64,000 nt of DNA from Nocardioides sp. YR527 (GTDB lineage Bacteria; Actinomycetota; Actinomycetes; Propionibacteriales; Nocardioidaceae). Positions 32,865 through 42,457 of the stretch are shown here, piece after piece (positions within the stretch are counted from its first letter, which is position 1; each line of letters starts with the position of its first letter). The stretch lies in the NCBI RefSeq assembly GCF_900101045.1, contig NZ_FNFN01000001.1, positions 744,001-808,000 of the forward strand. The letters run 5' to 3'. The notes beneath the pieces were generated by a model. The model worked only from the letters and a program-made list of their open reading frames with translations, searched no databases and had not been told where the DNA came from. The translations under genes and the position numbers were made by a program.

Positions 32865-35785
32865 TGCGCCTTCACCACTTGGAGGTCGCCGCGTTCGGCC
32901 CGTTCACGGGCACGGTGAGCGTCGACTTCGACCAGCTCTCCGAGGCGGGGCTCTTCCTGCTCTCCGGTGCCACCGGAGCCGGGAAGACGAGCGTCCTGGA
33001 CGCGGTCTGCTTCGCGCTCTACGGCGACGTCCCCGGAGACCGTTCGGTCGCGAAGCGCTTGCGCAGCGATCGGGCCCCGGCCGAGGTCGCGACCCGGGTC
33101 GTCCTGGAGGCGACGCTGGCCCAGCGACGCTTCCGGATCACCCGATCCCCCTCCTGGGAGCGGCCCAAGCGGCGCGGCTCCGGCACCACGACCCAGCAGG
33201 CCTCGGTCGTGCTCATGGAGCAGGTCGGCGAGGAGTGGCGCACCCTCACCACCCGACTCGACGAGGCCGGCCACCTGGTCTCGGACCTCCTCGGGATGAC
33301 GCTGACGCAGTTCGTGCAGGTCGCGATGCTCCCTCAGGGCCGCTTCCAGGCGTTCCTCCGCTCCAGCGCCGAGGAGCGCAAGCGGCTGCTCGAGCGACTC
33401 TTCCGCACCGAGCGCTTCGCCGATGTCGAGCGCTGGCTGCGTGAGCGTCGCGTCGAGCTCCGGCGGCGTTCGGAGGAGCTCAACGCCGGTGTCGCCGAGG
33501 TGGTCAGCCGGATCAGCGAGACCGCGGCCGTCACGCTCCCCGACGACTGGGACGTCCACGACCTCGGCCTCCCCGCCGGAGACGGCGCGATCGCCACCTG
33601 GGCCCGCGCTCTGGCCGAGGAAGCCACCGAGTCCCAGGCCGTCACCTCCGGCGCCGCGATGGAGGCCCTGGCCGCCGAGTCGGAGACCCTCGCCGCCCTC
33701 GACGCCGCCCGCGCGATGGCGGAGAAGCAGCGCGGCCTCCGGGCGGCTGCCGCCGCCGAGAGCCGTCTGGTCGCAGCGGCCCCGGAGCAGGAGGAACGCG
33801 TACGCCGCGTCGAGTCCGCCCAGCGTGCCGAGGCCGTGGCCGGGGTCAGCGAGCTCACCGACCAGGCTCGGCGCGAGCACGCCAGGGCCGCCTCGCTCGC
33901 CCCGAGCGACCTGACCGTGACCGATGCCAAGGCGGCCGTGGACCGGATCTCGGCGCGGCTCGCGCAGGCTCGCGCCCTGGTGCCGGTCCAGCGGCGTCTG
34001 AGCGAGGTCACCCGCGAGCTCGCGTCCACCGGCACTCAACGCGAGCGCCTCCTCGCCCAGGCCCGCGAGCAGGCTCGGCTCGCCGAGGAGCTGCCGCAGC
34101 AGGCCGAGGCCCTCGCGGCGGACCTTGCGGCGGCCACCGAGGCCGTCGCGGCGATCCCGGTGCTGCGCGCCCAGGTCGCAGCGGTCACCGAGGTCCGCCG
34201 GCTGACCCAGGAGCTCCGCGACGCCCGAGCCAGGCACGAGTCGGCACGGACGGCCGCGATGGAGGCGCGCACCCGCTATCTCGACGTACGCCAGGCCCGG
34301 CTGGACGGCATCGCCGCCGAGCTCGCCGGCGCACTCGCCGTCGGCGCGGACTGCCCGGTGTGCGGGTCCCACGAGCATCCCCACAAGGCCTCCCCCGCCG
34401 ACGGCGCCCCCGACGCTGCGGCCGAGAAGGCGGCCCAGGCGACCTACGACAACGCCAGCGCCGAGGAGCATGCCCGCGACCAGCACGTGCGCGACCTCAC
34501 CACCCGTCTGCAGCTCGCGCAGGAGGCTGTTGGAGGGACCGACGAGCCGGGTGCGTCAATGACCGAGCGTCTGGCCGTCCTGGAGCGTACGGCCGCCCGC
34601 GAGCCGAGCCTGCGCGCCGAACTCACCGCCGCCGAGGAGACCCGGGCCCGATCGGCCACGCTCCGGGCCGAGCTGGAGACCCGCACCGCTGAACTCGAGA
34701 CCACGCTGCGCCACCTCACCGACGAGCGCGAGCGTCTCGAGGAGCAGCTGACCGACGTCCGCGGCGACCACCCGGATCTCGACGCCCTGCTCACCACGCT
34801 CGAGCGCGACCAGCGCGAGGCGACCACGAGCCTCGAGCGGCTCGAGGCGGCCACCCGTGCCGCCGAAGCGCTCGCCGCGGCCGAGCGCACCCTCACCGCC
34901 ACCGCGGTCCGGGCAGGCTTCGACACGCCCCAGAGCGCCCTCGCCGCCGCGCTGGCACCGGAGCGGGTTGCGGCGCTGAACAGCCAGATCAAGACGTACG
35001 CCGACAGCCTGGCGGCCGCCCGGGCGACGCTCGACTCCCCCGGCGCCGCCGAGGTCCTGGCCACCGACGAGCCGGACCTGCCGACGCTCGCCACCGCCCA
35101 CCGCAAGGCCGCCGATGCCGCTGACGCCGCCCGCTCGGCAGCCGACACCGCCGCCAACCGGGCCGCTCGCCTCGACTCCCTGCAACGCGACCTGACCAGC
35201 GCGCTCTCGGCCTGGGCTCCCGTACGCGACGACCTCGAGGTCGCTGCCCGGATCGCCTCCTTCGCCGAGGGCAAGAGCAGCGACAACCAGCTCCAGATGA
35301 GCCTGTCGGCCTACGTCGTCGCCTACCGCCTCACCCAGGTCGTCGCCGCCGCCAACGAGCGGCTGGCGAAGATGAGCGACCAGCGCTACGCCTTGGAGCA
35401 CTCAGCGGCCAAGGGCGCCGGCGACCGCCGCGGCGGCCTCGCGCTGTTGGTCCGCGACGACTGGTCCGGCGAGTCGAGGGACCCGGCCACCCTGTCGGGC
35501 GGCGAGACCTTCGTGGTCTCCCTCGCGCTGGCGCTCGGCCTGGCCGACGTGATCATGAACGAAGCCGGCGGCCAGATGCTCGACACGCTCTTCGTCGACG
35601 AGGGCTTCGGCTCCCTGGACGCCGACACCCTCGATGACGTACTCGACGTCCTCGACACGCTCCGCGAGGGTGGCCGCATCATCGGCGTGGTCAGCCACGT
35701 CACCGAGATGCGCGAGCGCATCCCCACCCAGCTCGCGGTCACGAAGGGCCGTGGCGGGTCCACGTTGCAGGTCTGCGACGGCTGA
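32864..35785 (+). CDS. sbcC: Exonuclease subunit SbcC (Rad50-like ATPase)
   Basis: 973 residues. Walker A GATGAGKTS at 35-43, long coiled coils, zinc-hook CPVC at about 497-500, ABC signature LSGGE at about 877 and Walker B LFVDE at about 909-913. It dimerises through the hook and drives SbcD on DNA ends. ATG 32864 overlaps the sbcD stop (TGATG), giving coupled translation. The frame also opens a few codons upstream, but the family starts MRLHHLEVAAFGPF. Confidence 0.94.
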   Translation: MRLHHLEVAAFGPFTGTVSVDFDQLSEAGLFLLSGATGAGKTSVLDAVCFALYGDVPGDRSVAKRLRSDRAPAEVATRVVLEATLAQRRFRITRSPSWERPKRRGSGTTTQQASVVLMEQVGEEWRTLTTRLDEAGHLVSDLLGMTLTQFVQVAMLPQGRFQAFLRSSAEERKRLLERLFRTERFADVERWLRERRVELRRRSEELNAGVAEVVSRISETAAVTLPDDWDVHDLGLPAGDGAIATWARALAEEATESQAVTSGAAMEALAAESETLAALDAARAMAEKQRGLRAAAAAESRLVAAAPEQEERVRRVESAQRAEAVAGVSELTDQARREHARAASLAPSDLTVTDAKAAVDRISARLAQARALVPVQRRLSEVTRELASTGTQRERLLAQAREQARLAEELPQQAEALAADLAAATEAVAAIPVLRAQVAAVTEVRRLTQELRDARARHESARTAAMEARTRYLDVRQARLDGIAAELAGALAVGADCPVCGSHEHPHKASPADGAPDAAAEKAAQATYDNASAEEHARDQHVRDLTTRLQLAQEAVGGTDEPGASMTERLAVLERTAAREPSLRAELTAAEETRARSATLRAELETRTAELETTLRHLTDERERLEEQLTDVRGDHPDLDALLTTLERDQREATTSLERLEAATRAAEALAAAERTLTATAVRAGFDTPQSALAAALAPERVAALNSQIKTYADSLAAARATLDSPGAAEVLATDEPDLPTLATAHRKAADAADAARSAADTAANRAARLDSLQRDLTSALSAWAPVRDDLEVAARIASFAEGKSSDNQLQMSLSAYVVAYRLTQVVAAANERLAKMSDQRYALEHSAAKGAGDRRGGLALLVRDDWSGESRDPATLSGGETFVVSLALALGLADVIMNEAGGQMLDTLFVDEGFGSLDADTLDDVLDVLDTLREGGRIIGVVSHVTEMRERIPTQLAVTKGRGGSTLQVCDG

Positions 35786-35977
35786 GCACCGCTCGGTTCG
35801 TCTGGAACGGGCCGTGTCGCCGGAAGATCTCAGGCACATTCCTGGATCTACGGGCGAAAATTTGCCTGGCGCTCGACAGGTATTACTTCCAGCCTATTCC
35901 CACCACGTGATCTGCGTCTCTAATCTGAGGCCGCTCCGCGCCGCGGAGGCCTGCCCCAGATTCGACCGGAGGTTTCC

Positions 35978-37201
35978 GTGCCCCGTCTCATCGCTCGCGT
36001 CGCGAAGGTTGCCGCAACGCTTCTCCTGCCCGCCTCCCTCCTCTCGGCCACCTCGTTGATGGCCTCACCAGCGCACGCCGACGGCCCCGGCAGCGGTACG
36101 CCGTGGATGGTCACCGTCGGTGACAGCTACGTCTCGGGCGAGGCCGGCCGCTGGGCCGGCAACAGCAACAGCAGCGAGTCGCTGGTCGACGCAGGCGGCA
36201 GCGCGACGTACTTCGACAACGCCGGCCACACCGCCGAGACGATCAACCGGTGCCACCGCAGCACCGCTGCCGAGGCCTACCTCGGCGGAGGCGTGAACGG
36301 GCTCAACCTGGCCTGCTCGGGTGCGATGGTCAGCACGACCACGAGCAGCGACGGCTACTTCAAGCCCGGCGTCGACTTCTACTCCAGCGGCGGCAACCAG
36401 GGCCAGGCACTCATGCTGCAGAACTTCGCGACGACCCACAACGTCAAGGCCGTCACGATCGGCATCGGCGGCAACGACTTCAACTTCGCCGCCATCGTCA
36501 CCCAGTGCGTACAGAACTTCCTGACCTCCTCGTCGTGGTTCAAGGACTACTGCAAGGACGACTCGGTGGTCACCAGTGCGATGGCCGCCGGCAACGTCGC
36601 CGCGGTCCGCGCGCGGATCGCGACGGCCTTCCAGAACGTACGCACGGCCATGCGCAACGCGGGCTACGCCGACAACGCCTGGACCCTCATCGTCCAGAAC
36701 GTGCCCTCACCGCTGGCAACCTCCTCGGTCTACCGCTACAGCGAGTCGGGCTACACCCGGCAGAGTACCGGCGGCTGCGGCTTCTGGAACGCCGACGCCG
36801 ACTACGCGTACAACACGATCCTGCCGACCATCAACAACGCGATCTCCGGTGCGGCCGCCGACTCGGGCCTGACCAACATCAAGACGCTGAACGTCTCCGG
36901 CGCGTTCGCCGGACGCCGGCTGTGCGAGAGCACTGTGGGCCTCGTCGAGGCTCAGGGCCTGTCCAGCTGGCGCGCCACCGGCGCGGTCGACAAGACCGAG
37001 TGGGTCAACCAGATCCGCACCGTCTCCACGGCGGGCGGGAACTACTACATCCAGGAGAGCCTGCACCCCAACTACTGGGGCCAGCTCGCCCTGCGCAACT
37101 GCCTGCGCCAGGCCTACAACGCCGGTACGCCGCGCTCCGGCACCTGCACCCACGGCACCGGCCTCAACGCCAACGGCGAGCCCAACATGTCCCTCAGCTG
37201 A
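35978..37201 (+). CDS. Secreted SGNH/GDSL hydrolase
   Basis: 407 residues. A Sec signal peptide ends at about residue 35 (SPAHA-DG). The catalytic serine is in VTVGDSYVSGEAGRW (block I), the oxyanion Gly-Asn-Asp in TIGIGGNDFNF (block III) and the terminal SLHPNYWGQLALRNC supplies the histidine (block V). Family members are extracellular esterases or lipases. The start is GTG 35978 with GGAGG about 6 nt upstream. TAATCT near 35919 may be the -10. It ends at a strong hairpin terminator. Confidence 0.87.
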   Translation: MPRLIARVAKVAATLLLPASLLSATSLMASPAHADGPGSGTPWMVTVGDSYVSGEAGRWAGNSNSSESLVDAGGSATYFDNAGHTAETINRCHRSTAAEAYLGGGVNGLNLACSGAMVSTTTSSDGYFKPGVDFYSSGGNQGQALMLQNFATTHNVKAVTIGIGGNDFNFAAIVTQCVQNFLTSSSWFKDYCKDDSVVTSAMAAGNVAAVRARIATAFQNVRTAMRNAGYADNAWTLIVQNVPSPLATSSVYRYSESGYTRQSTGGCGFWNADADYAYNTILPTINNAISGAAADSGLTNIKTLNVSGAFAGRRLCESTVGLVEAQGLSSWRATGAVDKTEWVNQIRTVSTAGGNYYIQESLHPNYWGQLALRNCLRQAYNAGTPRSGTCTHGTGLNANGEPNMSLS

Positions 37202-37210
37202 CGACAAAGC

Positions 37211-37246
37211 CGCCGAGTCGGCTCGTCATGACGAGCCGACTCGGCG
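37211..37246. terminator. 36-bp perfect palindrome between convergent genes
   Basis: Arms of 18 nt (CGCCGAGTCGGCTCGTCA and complement) with no spacer separate the SGNH stop (37201) from the gcvP end (37252). Most likely a bidirectional terminator. Confidence 0.75.
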
Positions 37247-37251
37247 AAGGG

Positions 37252-40122
37252 TCACTCGGCGAAGGACTCCACGGGCGGGCAGGAGCAGATCAGGTTGCGG
37301 TCGCCGTAGGTGTTGTCGATGCGGGCCACCGGCGGCCAGTACTTGTCCGGGTCGATGCCGCGCGGGAAGACGGCCTCCTCGCGGGAGTAGGCGCGGTCCC
37401 AGTCGCCGACGAGGGCGCGGGAGGTGTGCGGGGCACCGCGGAGGACCGAGGTCTCGGCGGTCCACTCACCCGAGGCGACCCGGTCGACCTCACCCTTGAT
37501 CGCGATCATCGCGTCGATGAACCGGTCCAGCTCGGCGAGGTCCTCGGACTCGGTGGGCTCAACCATGAGCGTGCCGGCAACCGGGAAGGACATCGTCGGG
37601 GCGTGGAAGCCGTAGTCGATGAGCCGCTTGGCGACGTCGTCGACGGTGACACCGGTCTCCTTCGTCATCGGCCGCAGGTCGAGGATGCACTCGTGCGCGA
37701 CCAGGCCGGTCTCGCCGCGGTAGAGCACCGGGAAGTGCTCGTTCAGACGCGAGGCCACATAGTTGGCCGACAGCACCGCGGCCGAGGTGGCCCGGGTCAG
37801 ACCCTCGGCCCCCATGAGCCGGACGTAGGCCCACGAGATCGGCAGGATGCCGGCCGAGCCGTACGGAGCGGCCGAGATCGCACCGATGCCCGAGCGCTTC
37901 GAGGTGTCGGGGTGCAGGGAGTGCGAGGGCAGGTAGGGCGCCAGGTGGGAGCGGACCGCGACCGGGCCGACGCCCGGGCCACCACCGCCGTGCGGGATGC
38001 AGAAGGTCTTGTGGAGGTTGAGGTGGGAGACGTCGCCGCCGAACTCGCCGGGCTTGGCGTAGCCCAGGAGCGCGTTGAAGTTGGCGCCGTCGATGTAGAC
38101 CTGACCGCCGGCCTCGTGCACCAGCGAGCAGACCTCGGTGATGCCCTCCTCGTAGACCCCGTGGGTCGAGGGGTAGGTCACCATGATCGCGGCGACGTTC
38201 TCGCCGTGAGCCTCGAGCTTCGCCCGCAGGTCGTCGAGGTCGACGGTGCCGTCCTCCGACGACTTCACGACCTCGACCTTCATCCCGGCCATCACGGCCG
38301 AGGCGGCATTGGTGCCGTGCGCCGAGGAAGGCATCAGGCAGATCTTGCGGTGACCCTGGCCCTGCGCGTCCAGGTAGCCACGGATCGCCATCAGGCCGGC
38401 GAACTCGCCCTGCGAGCCGGCGTTCGGCTGGATGGAGACCTTGTCGTAGCCGGTGACCTCGGCCAGCCAGCCCTCCAGCTCCCCGACCAGACGCGTGTAG
38501 CCGGCGGCGTCCTCGGCGGGCACGAAGGGGTGCAGGTCGGCGAAGCCGGGCAGCGAGATCGGCTCCATCTCGGTGGTCGCGTTGAGCTTCATGGTGCACG
38601 AGCCGAGCGGGATCATGCCCTTGTCGAGCGCGTAGTCGCGCGCGGCGAGCTTGTGCAGGTAGCGCAGCATCTGGGTCTCGCTGTGGTGCGCGTTGAAGAC
38701 CTCGTGGGTGAGGTAGTCGGTGGTGCGAAGGAGACCGTCGGGCAGCGCGCTGGGCGTGGTGCGGTCGACCTCGTCCAGGTCCGCGCCCGAGACGCCGAAC
38801 GCGTTCAGCACGGCCGACAGGGTCGAGCGGGTGGTCGCCTCCGAGGTCGAGATGCCGACGGTGTCGGCGTCCACGAGACGAAGATGTACGCCGAAACGAC
38901 GCGCCGCGGCGACGACATCGGCCGCCCGCCCGGGGACGGTGACACCCAGCGTGTCGAAGAAGGTCTCCGAGACCAGCGGGAGCCCGGCCGACTTCAGGGC
39001 GGCGGCAAGGACGGCGGCGTAGCGGTGTGCGCGGGTCGCGATCGACCGCAGCCCGGCGGGGCCGTGGTAGACGGCGTACATCGAAGCGCCGACGGCCAGC
39101 AGCACCTGCGCGGTGCAGATGTTGGAGGTCGCCTTCTCGCGCCGGATGTGCTGCTCGCGGGTCTGCAGAGCGAGGCGGTACGCGGGCCGCCCCTCGGCAT
39201 CGACGGAGACGCCGACCAGGCGACCGGGCAGGTGCCGCTCGATCCCCTCGTGGACCGCCATGTAGCCGGCGTGCGGGCCGCCGTAGAAGAGCGGGATGCC
39301 GAAGCGCTGGGTCGAGCCGACGACGACGTCGGCGCCGAGGGTGCCGGGCGCCTCCAGGACGGTGAGCGCGAGCAGGTCGGCGGCAACGACGGCGAGCGCG
39401 CCCCGCTCGTGGGCGGCGTCGATGACCGGCTTGAGGTCGGGGACCCGACCGGAGGCGCCGGGGTACTGCACCAGCACGCCGATCATGTCGCCCTCGGGCA
39501 GGCCCTTCGAGAGGTCGGCCACGACGACCTCGAGGCCCATCGCCTCGGCGCGCACCTTCACGACCTCGATCGACTGCGGCAGGGCGTCGGCGTCGATGAC
39601 GAAGGGACCGGATCCCTTCCGGTTGGCCCGGTGGACCAGCGCGAGCGCCTCGGCGGCCGCGGTGCCCTCGTCCAGGAGCGAGGAGTTGGCCACCGGCAGA
39701 CCGGTCAGGTCGCCAACCATGGTCTGGAAGTTGATGAGCGCCTCGAGGCGGCCCTGGGAGATCTCGGGCTGGTAGGGCGTGTAGGCGGTGTACCAGCTCG
39801 GGTCCTCGAGCACGTTGCGCCGGATCACCGGCGGCGTCACGGTGGCGTGGTAGCCGAGCCCGATCATCGCCTCTCCGGGCTTGTTGGAGGCTGCGATCTC
39901 CCGTGCCAGCGACGCGACCTGGGCCTCGCTCAACGCGGCCGGCAGGTCCAGCGACTCGACCGAGCGGATCCCCGCCGGGACGGCTGCGTCCATCATCGCG
40001 GCTACCGAGTCGTATCCGAGCCGCGCGAGCATGGTCGCCTCGTCAGCGGCCGAGAGTCCGACGTGGCGCTCCACGAACGGGGAGGCGGCGTCGAGCTCGG
40101 ACAGGGTGGGCGTGTCGGACAC
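37252..40122 (-). CDS. gcvP: Glycine dehydrogenase (decarboxylating), P protein
   Basis: About 956 residues, the length of the fused bacterial P protein. The N-terminal half and the C-terminal half are both present; the PLP lysine is K705 in [17 protein letters not shown]. It decarboxylates glycine and loads the aminomethyl group on GcvH lipoate. The GTG at 40122 is preferred (AGGAG 5 nt upstream); an ATG at 40140 is also in frame. A glycine riboswitch lies in the leader. GcvH is encoded 3 kb upstream in the same conserved block; GcvT is not in the window. Confidence 0.95.
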   Translation of the reverse strand: MSDTPTLSELDAASPFVERHVGLSAADEATMLARLGYDSVAAMMDAAVPAGIRSVESLDLPAALSEAQVASLAREIAASNKPGEAMIGLGYHATVTPPVIRRNVLEDPSWYTAYTPYQPEISQGRLEALINFQTMVGDLTGLPVANSSLLDEGTAAAEALALVHRANRKGSGPFVIDADALPQSIEVVKVRAEAMGLEVVVADLSKGLPEGDMIGVLVQYPGASGRVPDLKPVIDAAHERGALAVVAADLLALTVLEAPGTLGADVVVGSTQRFGIPLFYGGPHAGYMAVHEGIERHLPGRLVGVSVDAEGRPAYRLALQTREQHIRREKATSNICTAQVLLAVGASMYAVYHGPAGLRSIATRAHRYAAVLAAALKSAGLPLVSETFFDTLGVTVPGRAADVVAAARRFGVHLRLVDADTVGISTSEATTRSTLSAVLNAFGVSGADLDEVDRTTPSALPDGLLRTTDYLTHEVFNAHHSETQMLRYLHKLAARDYALDKGMIPLGSCTMKLNATTEMEPISLPGFADLHPFVPAEDAAGYTRLVGELEGWLAEVTGYDKVSIQPNAGSQGEFAGLMAIRGYLDAQGQGHRKICLMPSSAHGTNAASAVMAGMKVEVVKSSEDGTVDLDDLRAKLEAHGENVAAIMVTYPSTHGVYEEGITEVCSLVHEAGGQVYIDGANFNALLGYAKPGEFGGDVSHLNLHKTFCIPHGGGGPGVGPVAVRSHLAPYLPSHSLHPDTSKRSGIGAISAAPYGSAGILPISWAYVRLMGAEGLTRATSAAVLSANYVASRLNEHFPVLYRGETGLVAHECILDLRPMTKETGVTVDDVAKRLIDYGFHAPTMSFPVAGTLMVEPTESEDLAELDRFIDAMIAIKGEVDRVASGEWTAETSVLRGAPHTSRALVGDWDRAYSREEAVFPRGIDPDKYWPPVARIDNTYGDRNLICSCPPVESFAE

Positions 40123-40190
40123 AGTGGCTCCTGAGGGCATCTAAGTAAGACAACTCGTACGCCCTCCCCCTCTGTCACGCGCGGATGCAC

Positions 40191-40290
40191 CGCTTCAGAG
40201 TTGCCTGGTCCGCACAGTCGTGGGTGCCTGAGAGTTTCCGGGGAGGAATTGCCCCTTCGGCGCTCCTTCGAGAGGAGCTCTCCCGTGCGG
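40191..40290 (-). ncRNA. Glycine riboswitch, single aptamer, ahead of gcvP
   Basis: On the minus strand the leader holds, in order, CGGGAGAG, GCCGAAGGGGCAA, ACTCTCAGGCA and GGCAACTCTGAAG, the conserved elements of the glycine (gcvT) aptamer. No second aptamer follows before the gcvP start, so it is a singlet. It would tune gcvP to glycine levels. An expression platform is not obvious in the 70 nt to the start codon. Confidence 0.9.
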
Positions 40291-40307
40291 GATGGTCAGC
40301 ACCACCA

Positions 40308-40313
40308 GCATAA
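40308..40313 (-). promoter_or_regulatory. gcvP promoter -10 element
   Basis: TATGCT on the minus strand, about 20 nt ahead of the riboswitch. The matching -35 region would lie in the right arm of the terminator hairpin at 40318-40358. Confidence 0.5.
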
Positions 40314-40317
40314 ACGA

Positions 40318-40358
40318 CAGGACCCCGAGGTCCCGCCTTGCGGGACCTCGGGGTCCTG
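40318..40358 (-). terminator. Terminator of the upstream merR gene
   Basis: A perfect 19-bp stem (CAGGACCCCGAGGTCCCGC and complement) with a 3-nt loop lies 18 bp beyond the MerR stop and separates that gene from the gcvP promoter. Confidence 0.8.
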
Positions 40359-40376
40359 TGTCGACTGAGTGCTACG

Positions 40377-40994
40377 TCACCCGGCGTTGCGCGCGGCGCG
40401 ACGGGCGGAGAGCTCGTCGGACATGGAGGCCACCTGCTCGCCGTCCTCGGCCGTACGCTCGCTGGGGAGCTCGGAGAGGGTGCCCTCGATCTCGCGCCAG
40501 ACGCCGCCGATGGCGATGCCGAAGACTCCCTGCCCGCCCTGGAGCAGGTCGATGACCTCGTCGTTGCTGGTGCACTCGTAGACCGAGGCGCCGTCGCTCA
40601 TCAGGGTGACGCGGGTCAGGTCGTCGGTGCCACGCTCACGCAGGTGCTGCACGGCTGCGCGGATCTGCTGCAGCGAGATCCCGGCGTCGAGGAGCCGCTT
40701 GATGACCTTGAGGATCAGGATGTCTCGGAAGGAGTAGAGCCTCTGGGTGCCGGAGCCGGTGGCCCCGCGCACGCTCGGCTCCACCAGACCGGTGCGGGCC
40801 CAGTAGTCGAGCTGGCGGTAGCTGATCCCGGCAGCGTTGCAAGCCGTCGGGCCGCGGTAACCGGTGTCGCTCGGCAGGGGCGAGACATCGTCGGTGAAGA
40901 GAAGGCCCTGCTCGTCAGCCTGCTCCGCCGCGCGTTGCGCGTCGTCGGCGCCGTGGCCGGGCTTCTGCTCGTGGTCGAACACGATGTCCTCCAT
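40377..40994 (-). CDS. MerR family regulator (Rv1830-like)
   Basis: 205 residues. The MerR winged helix lies at about 48-115: YRGPTACNAAGISYRQLDYWARTGLVEPSV and YSFRDILILKVIKRLLDAGISLQQIRAAV. Gene order (DUF151 upstream, gcvP downstream) and sequence match M. tuberculosis Rv1830, tied to cell division control. A dyad at 41143-41163 and a terminator at 41117-41138 lie between it and the DUF151 gene, so it has its own promoter. Confidence 0.87.
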   Translation of the reverse strand: MEDIVFDHEQKPGHGADDAQRAAEQADEQGLLFTDDVSPLPSDTGYRGPTACNAAGISYRQLDYWARTGLVEPSVRGATGSGTQRLYSFRDILILKVIKRLLDAGISLQQIRAAVQHLRERGTDDLTRVTLMSDGASVYECTSNDEVIDLLQGGQGVFGIAIGGVWREIEGTLSELPSERTAEDGEQVASMSDELSARRAARNAG

Positions 40995-41116
40995 CGTCTA
41001 CTCCGTTGCGCGTAACTCCACTCGGGGAATGAACGGCTGCGGCGGGGGGACCACATCGTTGGAGTTACAACAGAGACAACTACAAGGTAAGCGTCGCAAG
41101 GGCCCTGGTCAAAGAA

Positions 41117-41138
41117 CCCCTCCGGCGTGTCGCCGGGG
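41117..41138 (-). terminator. Hairpin terminator downstream of the DUF151 gene
   Basis: On the minus strand CCCCGGCG-ACA-CGCCGG-A-GGGG folds with one bulge and is followed by TTCTTT, typical of intrinsic terminators. Confidence 0.65.
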
Positions 41139-41142
41139 CTAA

Positions 41143-41163
41143 CCCTCAGGTTGAACTTGAGGG
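41143..41163. promoter_or_regulatory. MerR-type dyad upstream of the Rv1830-like gene
   Basis: Arms CCCTCA/TGAGGG flank GGTTGAACT. The same 21-bp architecture is found at 42977-42997 ahead of the FHA gene. A site for one of the two MerR proteins of this block is likely. Confidence 0.5.
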
Positions 41164-41169
41164 TTTCCG

Positions 41170-41637
41170 TCAGTGAGACTCGAAGTCCTCGGGCGTGATC
41201 TCGTCGAGGAACTCGCGGAACTTCTCGATCTCGTCCTCCTGCTCGGCCGGGACAGCGAGCCCCGCCTCGTCGAGGACCTCGTCCGAGACCACGATCTTGG
41301 TCCCCGTCCGCAGCGCCAGCGCGATCGAGTCCGAAGGCCGAGCGCTGACCTCGACGCCGGAGGCGAAGACCAGGTTGGCGTAGAAGACGCGGTCGGTGAC
41401 CGAGGTGATCTGCACCTCGGTCAGCTCGTTGCCGGTCGCCTCCAGTACGTCCTTGAGCAGGTCGTGGGTCAGCGGCCGAGGCGGAACCACGCCCTGCTGG
41501 GCGAAGGCGATGGCGGTCGCCTCCACCGCGCCGATCCAGATGGGCAGGTATCGCTCACCCGCCACCTCGCGCAACAGCACGATCGGCTGGTTGGAGGGCA
41601 TCTCCACTCGGACTCCGAGCACATCGACCTCGCGCAT
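41170..41637 (-). CDS. Bifunctional nuclease family protein (DUF151, Rv1829-like)
   Basis: 155 residues. MREVDVLGVRVEMPSNQPIVLLRE starts as in the family and SARPSDSIALALRTGTKI is its signature; LPIWIGAVEATAIAFAQQG lies between. Plant relatives show DNase/RNase activity, but the bacterial role is unproven. ATG 41637 is chosen over GTG 41646 since TAGGGT (41650-41645) is exactly 7 nt upstream. Confidence 0.9.
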   Translation of the reverse strand: MREVDVLGVRVEMPSNQPIVLLREVAGERYLPIWIGAVEATAIAFAQQGVVPPRPLTHDLLKDVLEATGNELTEVQITSVTDRVFYANLVFASGVEVSARPSDSIALALRTGTKIVVSDEVLDEAGLAVPAEQEDEIEKFREFLDEITPEDFESH

Positions 41638-41701
41638 GTCATCCACCCTACCCGTCTCCGGGTCACCGCAGCAGCCCGGTTGACCGGCGACACGAACAGA
41701 G

Positions 41702-42454
41702 TCAGCGGTCGCGCAGGCCCGACTTCACCAAGGTGGCGTGCAGACGGACCGCCAGGGAGGCGATCTCGCTGCCGATCTCCTCGGCCCGACCCTGCGCCCC
41801 GGCGTTCCCGGGGCGCCGCAGCGGCGCCACGATCTGCTCGATCAGACCGACCTCGCGGTCGGCGGCGGCCTTCATGCCGCGCAGGTGACGAGGCTCGATA
41901 CCGAACTCGGCCAGCTCCTTGGCCGTGCGCGCGATCGCGAGGGCGTCGGTGTCGTAGTGACCGCTGCGCAGCGGCACCACCAGCGCCATCTTCTCCAGCT
42001 CGGTCAGCAGCGCGTCGTCGACCTCGGCCACCTTGAGGAGCTCGCGCCGCGAGATCCTCATGCTGTCCGTACGCCGGAACGACTCCGCCCCCGGCGCGCC
42101 GCTGGGCGTCAGGGCGACCGTCGGGACGGTGGGCACGGTCGCCTCGATCGCCGGCGGCTCGAGGCCGCGGTCGATCGCATCGAGGTGCTCGCCGATGACC
42201 TTGAGCGGCAGGTAGTGGTCGCGCTGCATCCTCAGGACGTAGCGCAGCCGCTCGACATCACGGCGGGAGAACTTGCGGTAGCCCGCGGGCGTACGCTCCG
42301 GCTTGATCAGTCCCTTGTCCTCGAGAAACCGGATCTTCGGGATCGTGACCGTGGGAAAGTCCGGACGCAACTGGTCCAGGACCTGCCCGATGTTGAGCCG
42401 CTCCCCCGAGTCGCTAGCCGGCCGTTGAGGGTCAGGCATCGCGGCGGCGGCCAT
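41702..42454 (-). CDS. ftsR: MerR family regulator FtsR-like (Rv1828 homologue)
   Basis: 250 residues. NIGQVLDQLRPDFPTVTIPKIRFLEDKGLIKPERTPAGYRKFSRRDVERLRYVL is the N-terminal winged helix; a second helix-turn-helix-like part occurs near 150-200 (MRISRRELLKVAEVDDALLTELEKM). In Corynebacterium the homologue FtsR activates ftsZ. It starts 3 nt after the FHA gene, so the two are co-transcribed, as in mycobacteria. Symbol is assigned by family and synteny. Confidence 0.85.
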   Translation of the reverse strand: MAAAAMPDPQRPASDSGERLNIGQVLDQLRPDFPTVTIPKIRFLEDKGLIKPERTPAGYRKFSRRDVERLRYVLRMQRDHYLPLKVIGEHLDAIDRGLEPPAIEATVPTVPTVALTPSGAPGAESFRRTDSMRISRRELLKVAEVDDALLTELEKMALVVPLRSGHYDTDALAIARTAKELAEFGIEPRHLRGMKAAADREVGLIEQIVAPLRRPGNAGAQGRAEEIGSEIASLAVRLHATLVKSGLRDR

Positions 42455-42457
42455 CGG

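Noticed and set aside
36250-40134. 1294-aa plus-strand open frame across the SGNH gene and antisense to gcvP
   Set aside because: Low-complexity Arg/Gly/Asp/Val composition and no domain; both gcvP and the SGNH hydrolase are clear in other frames.
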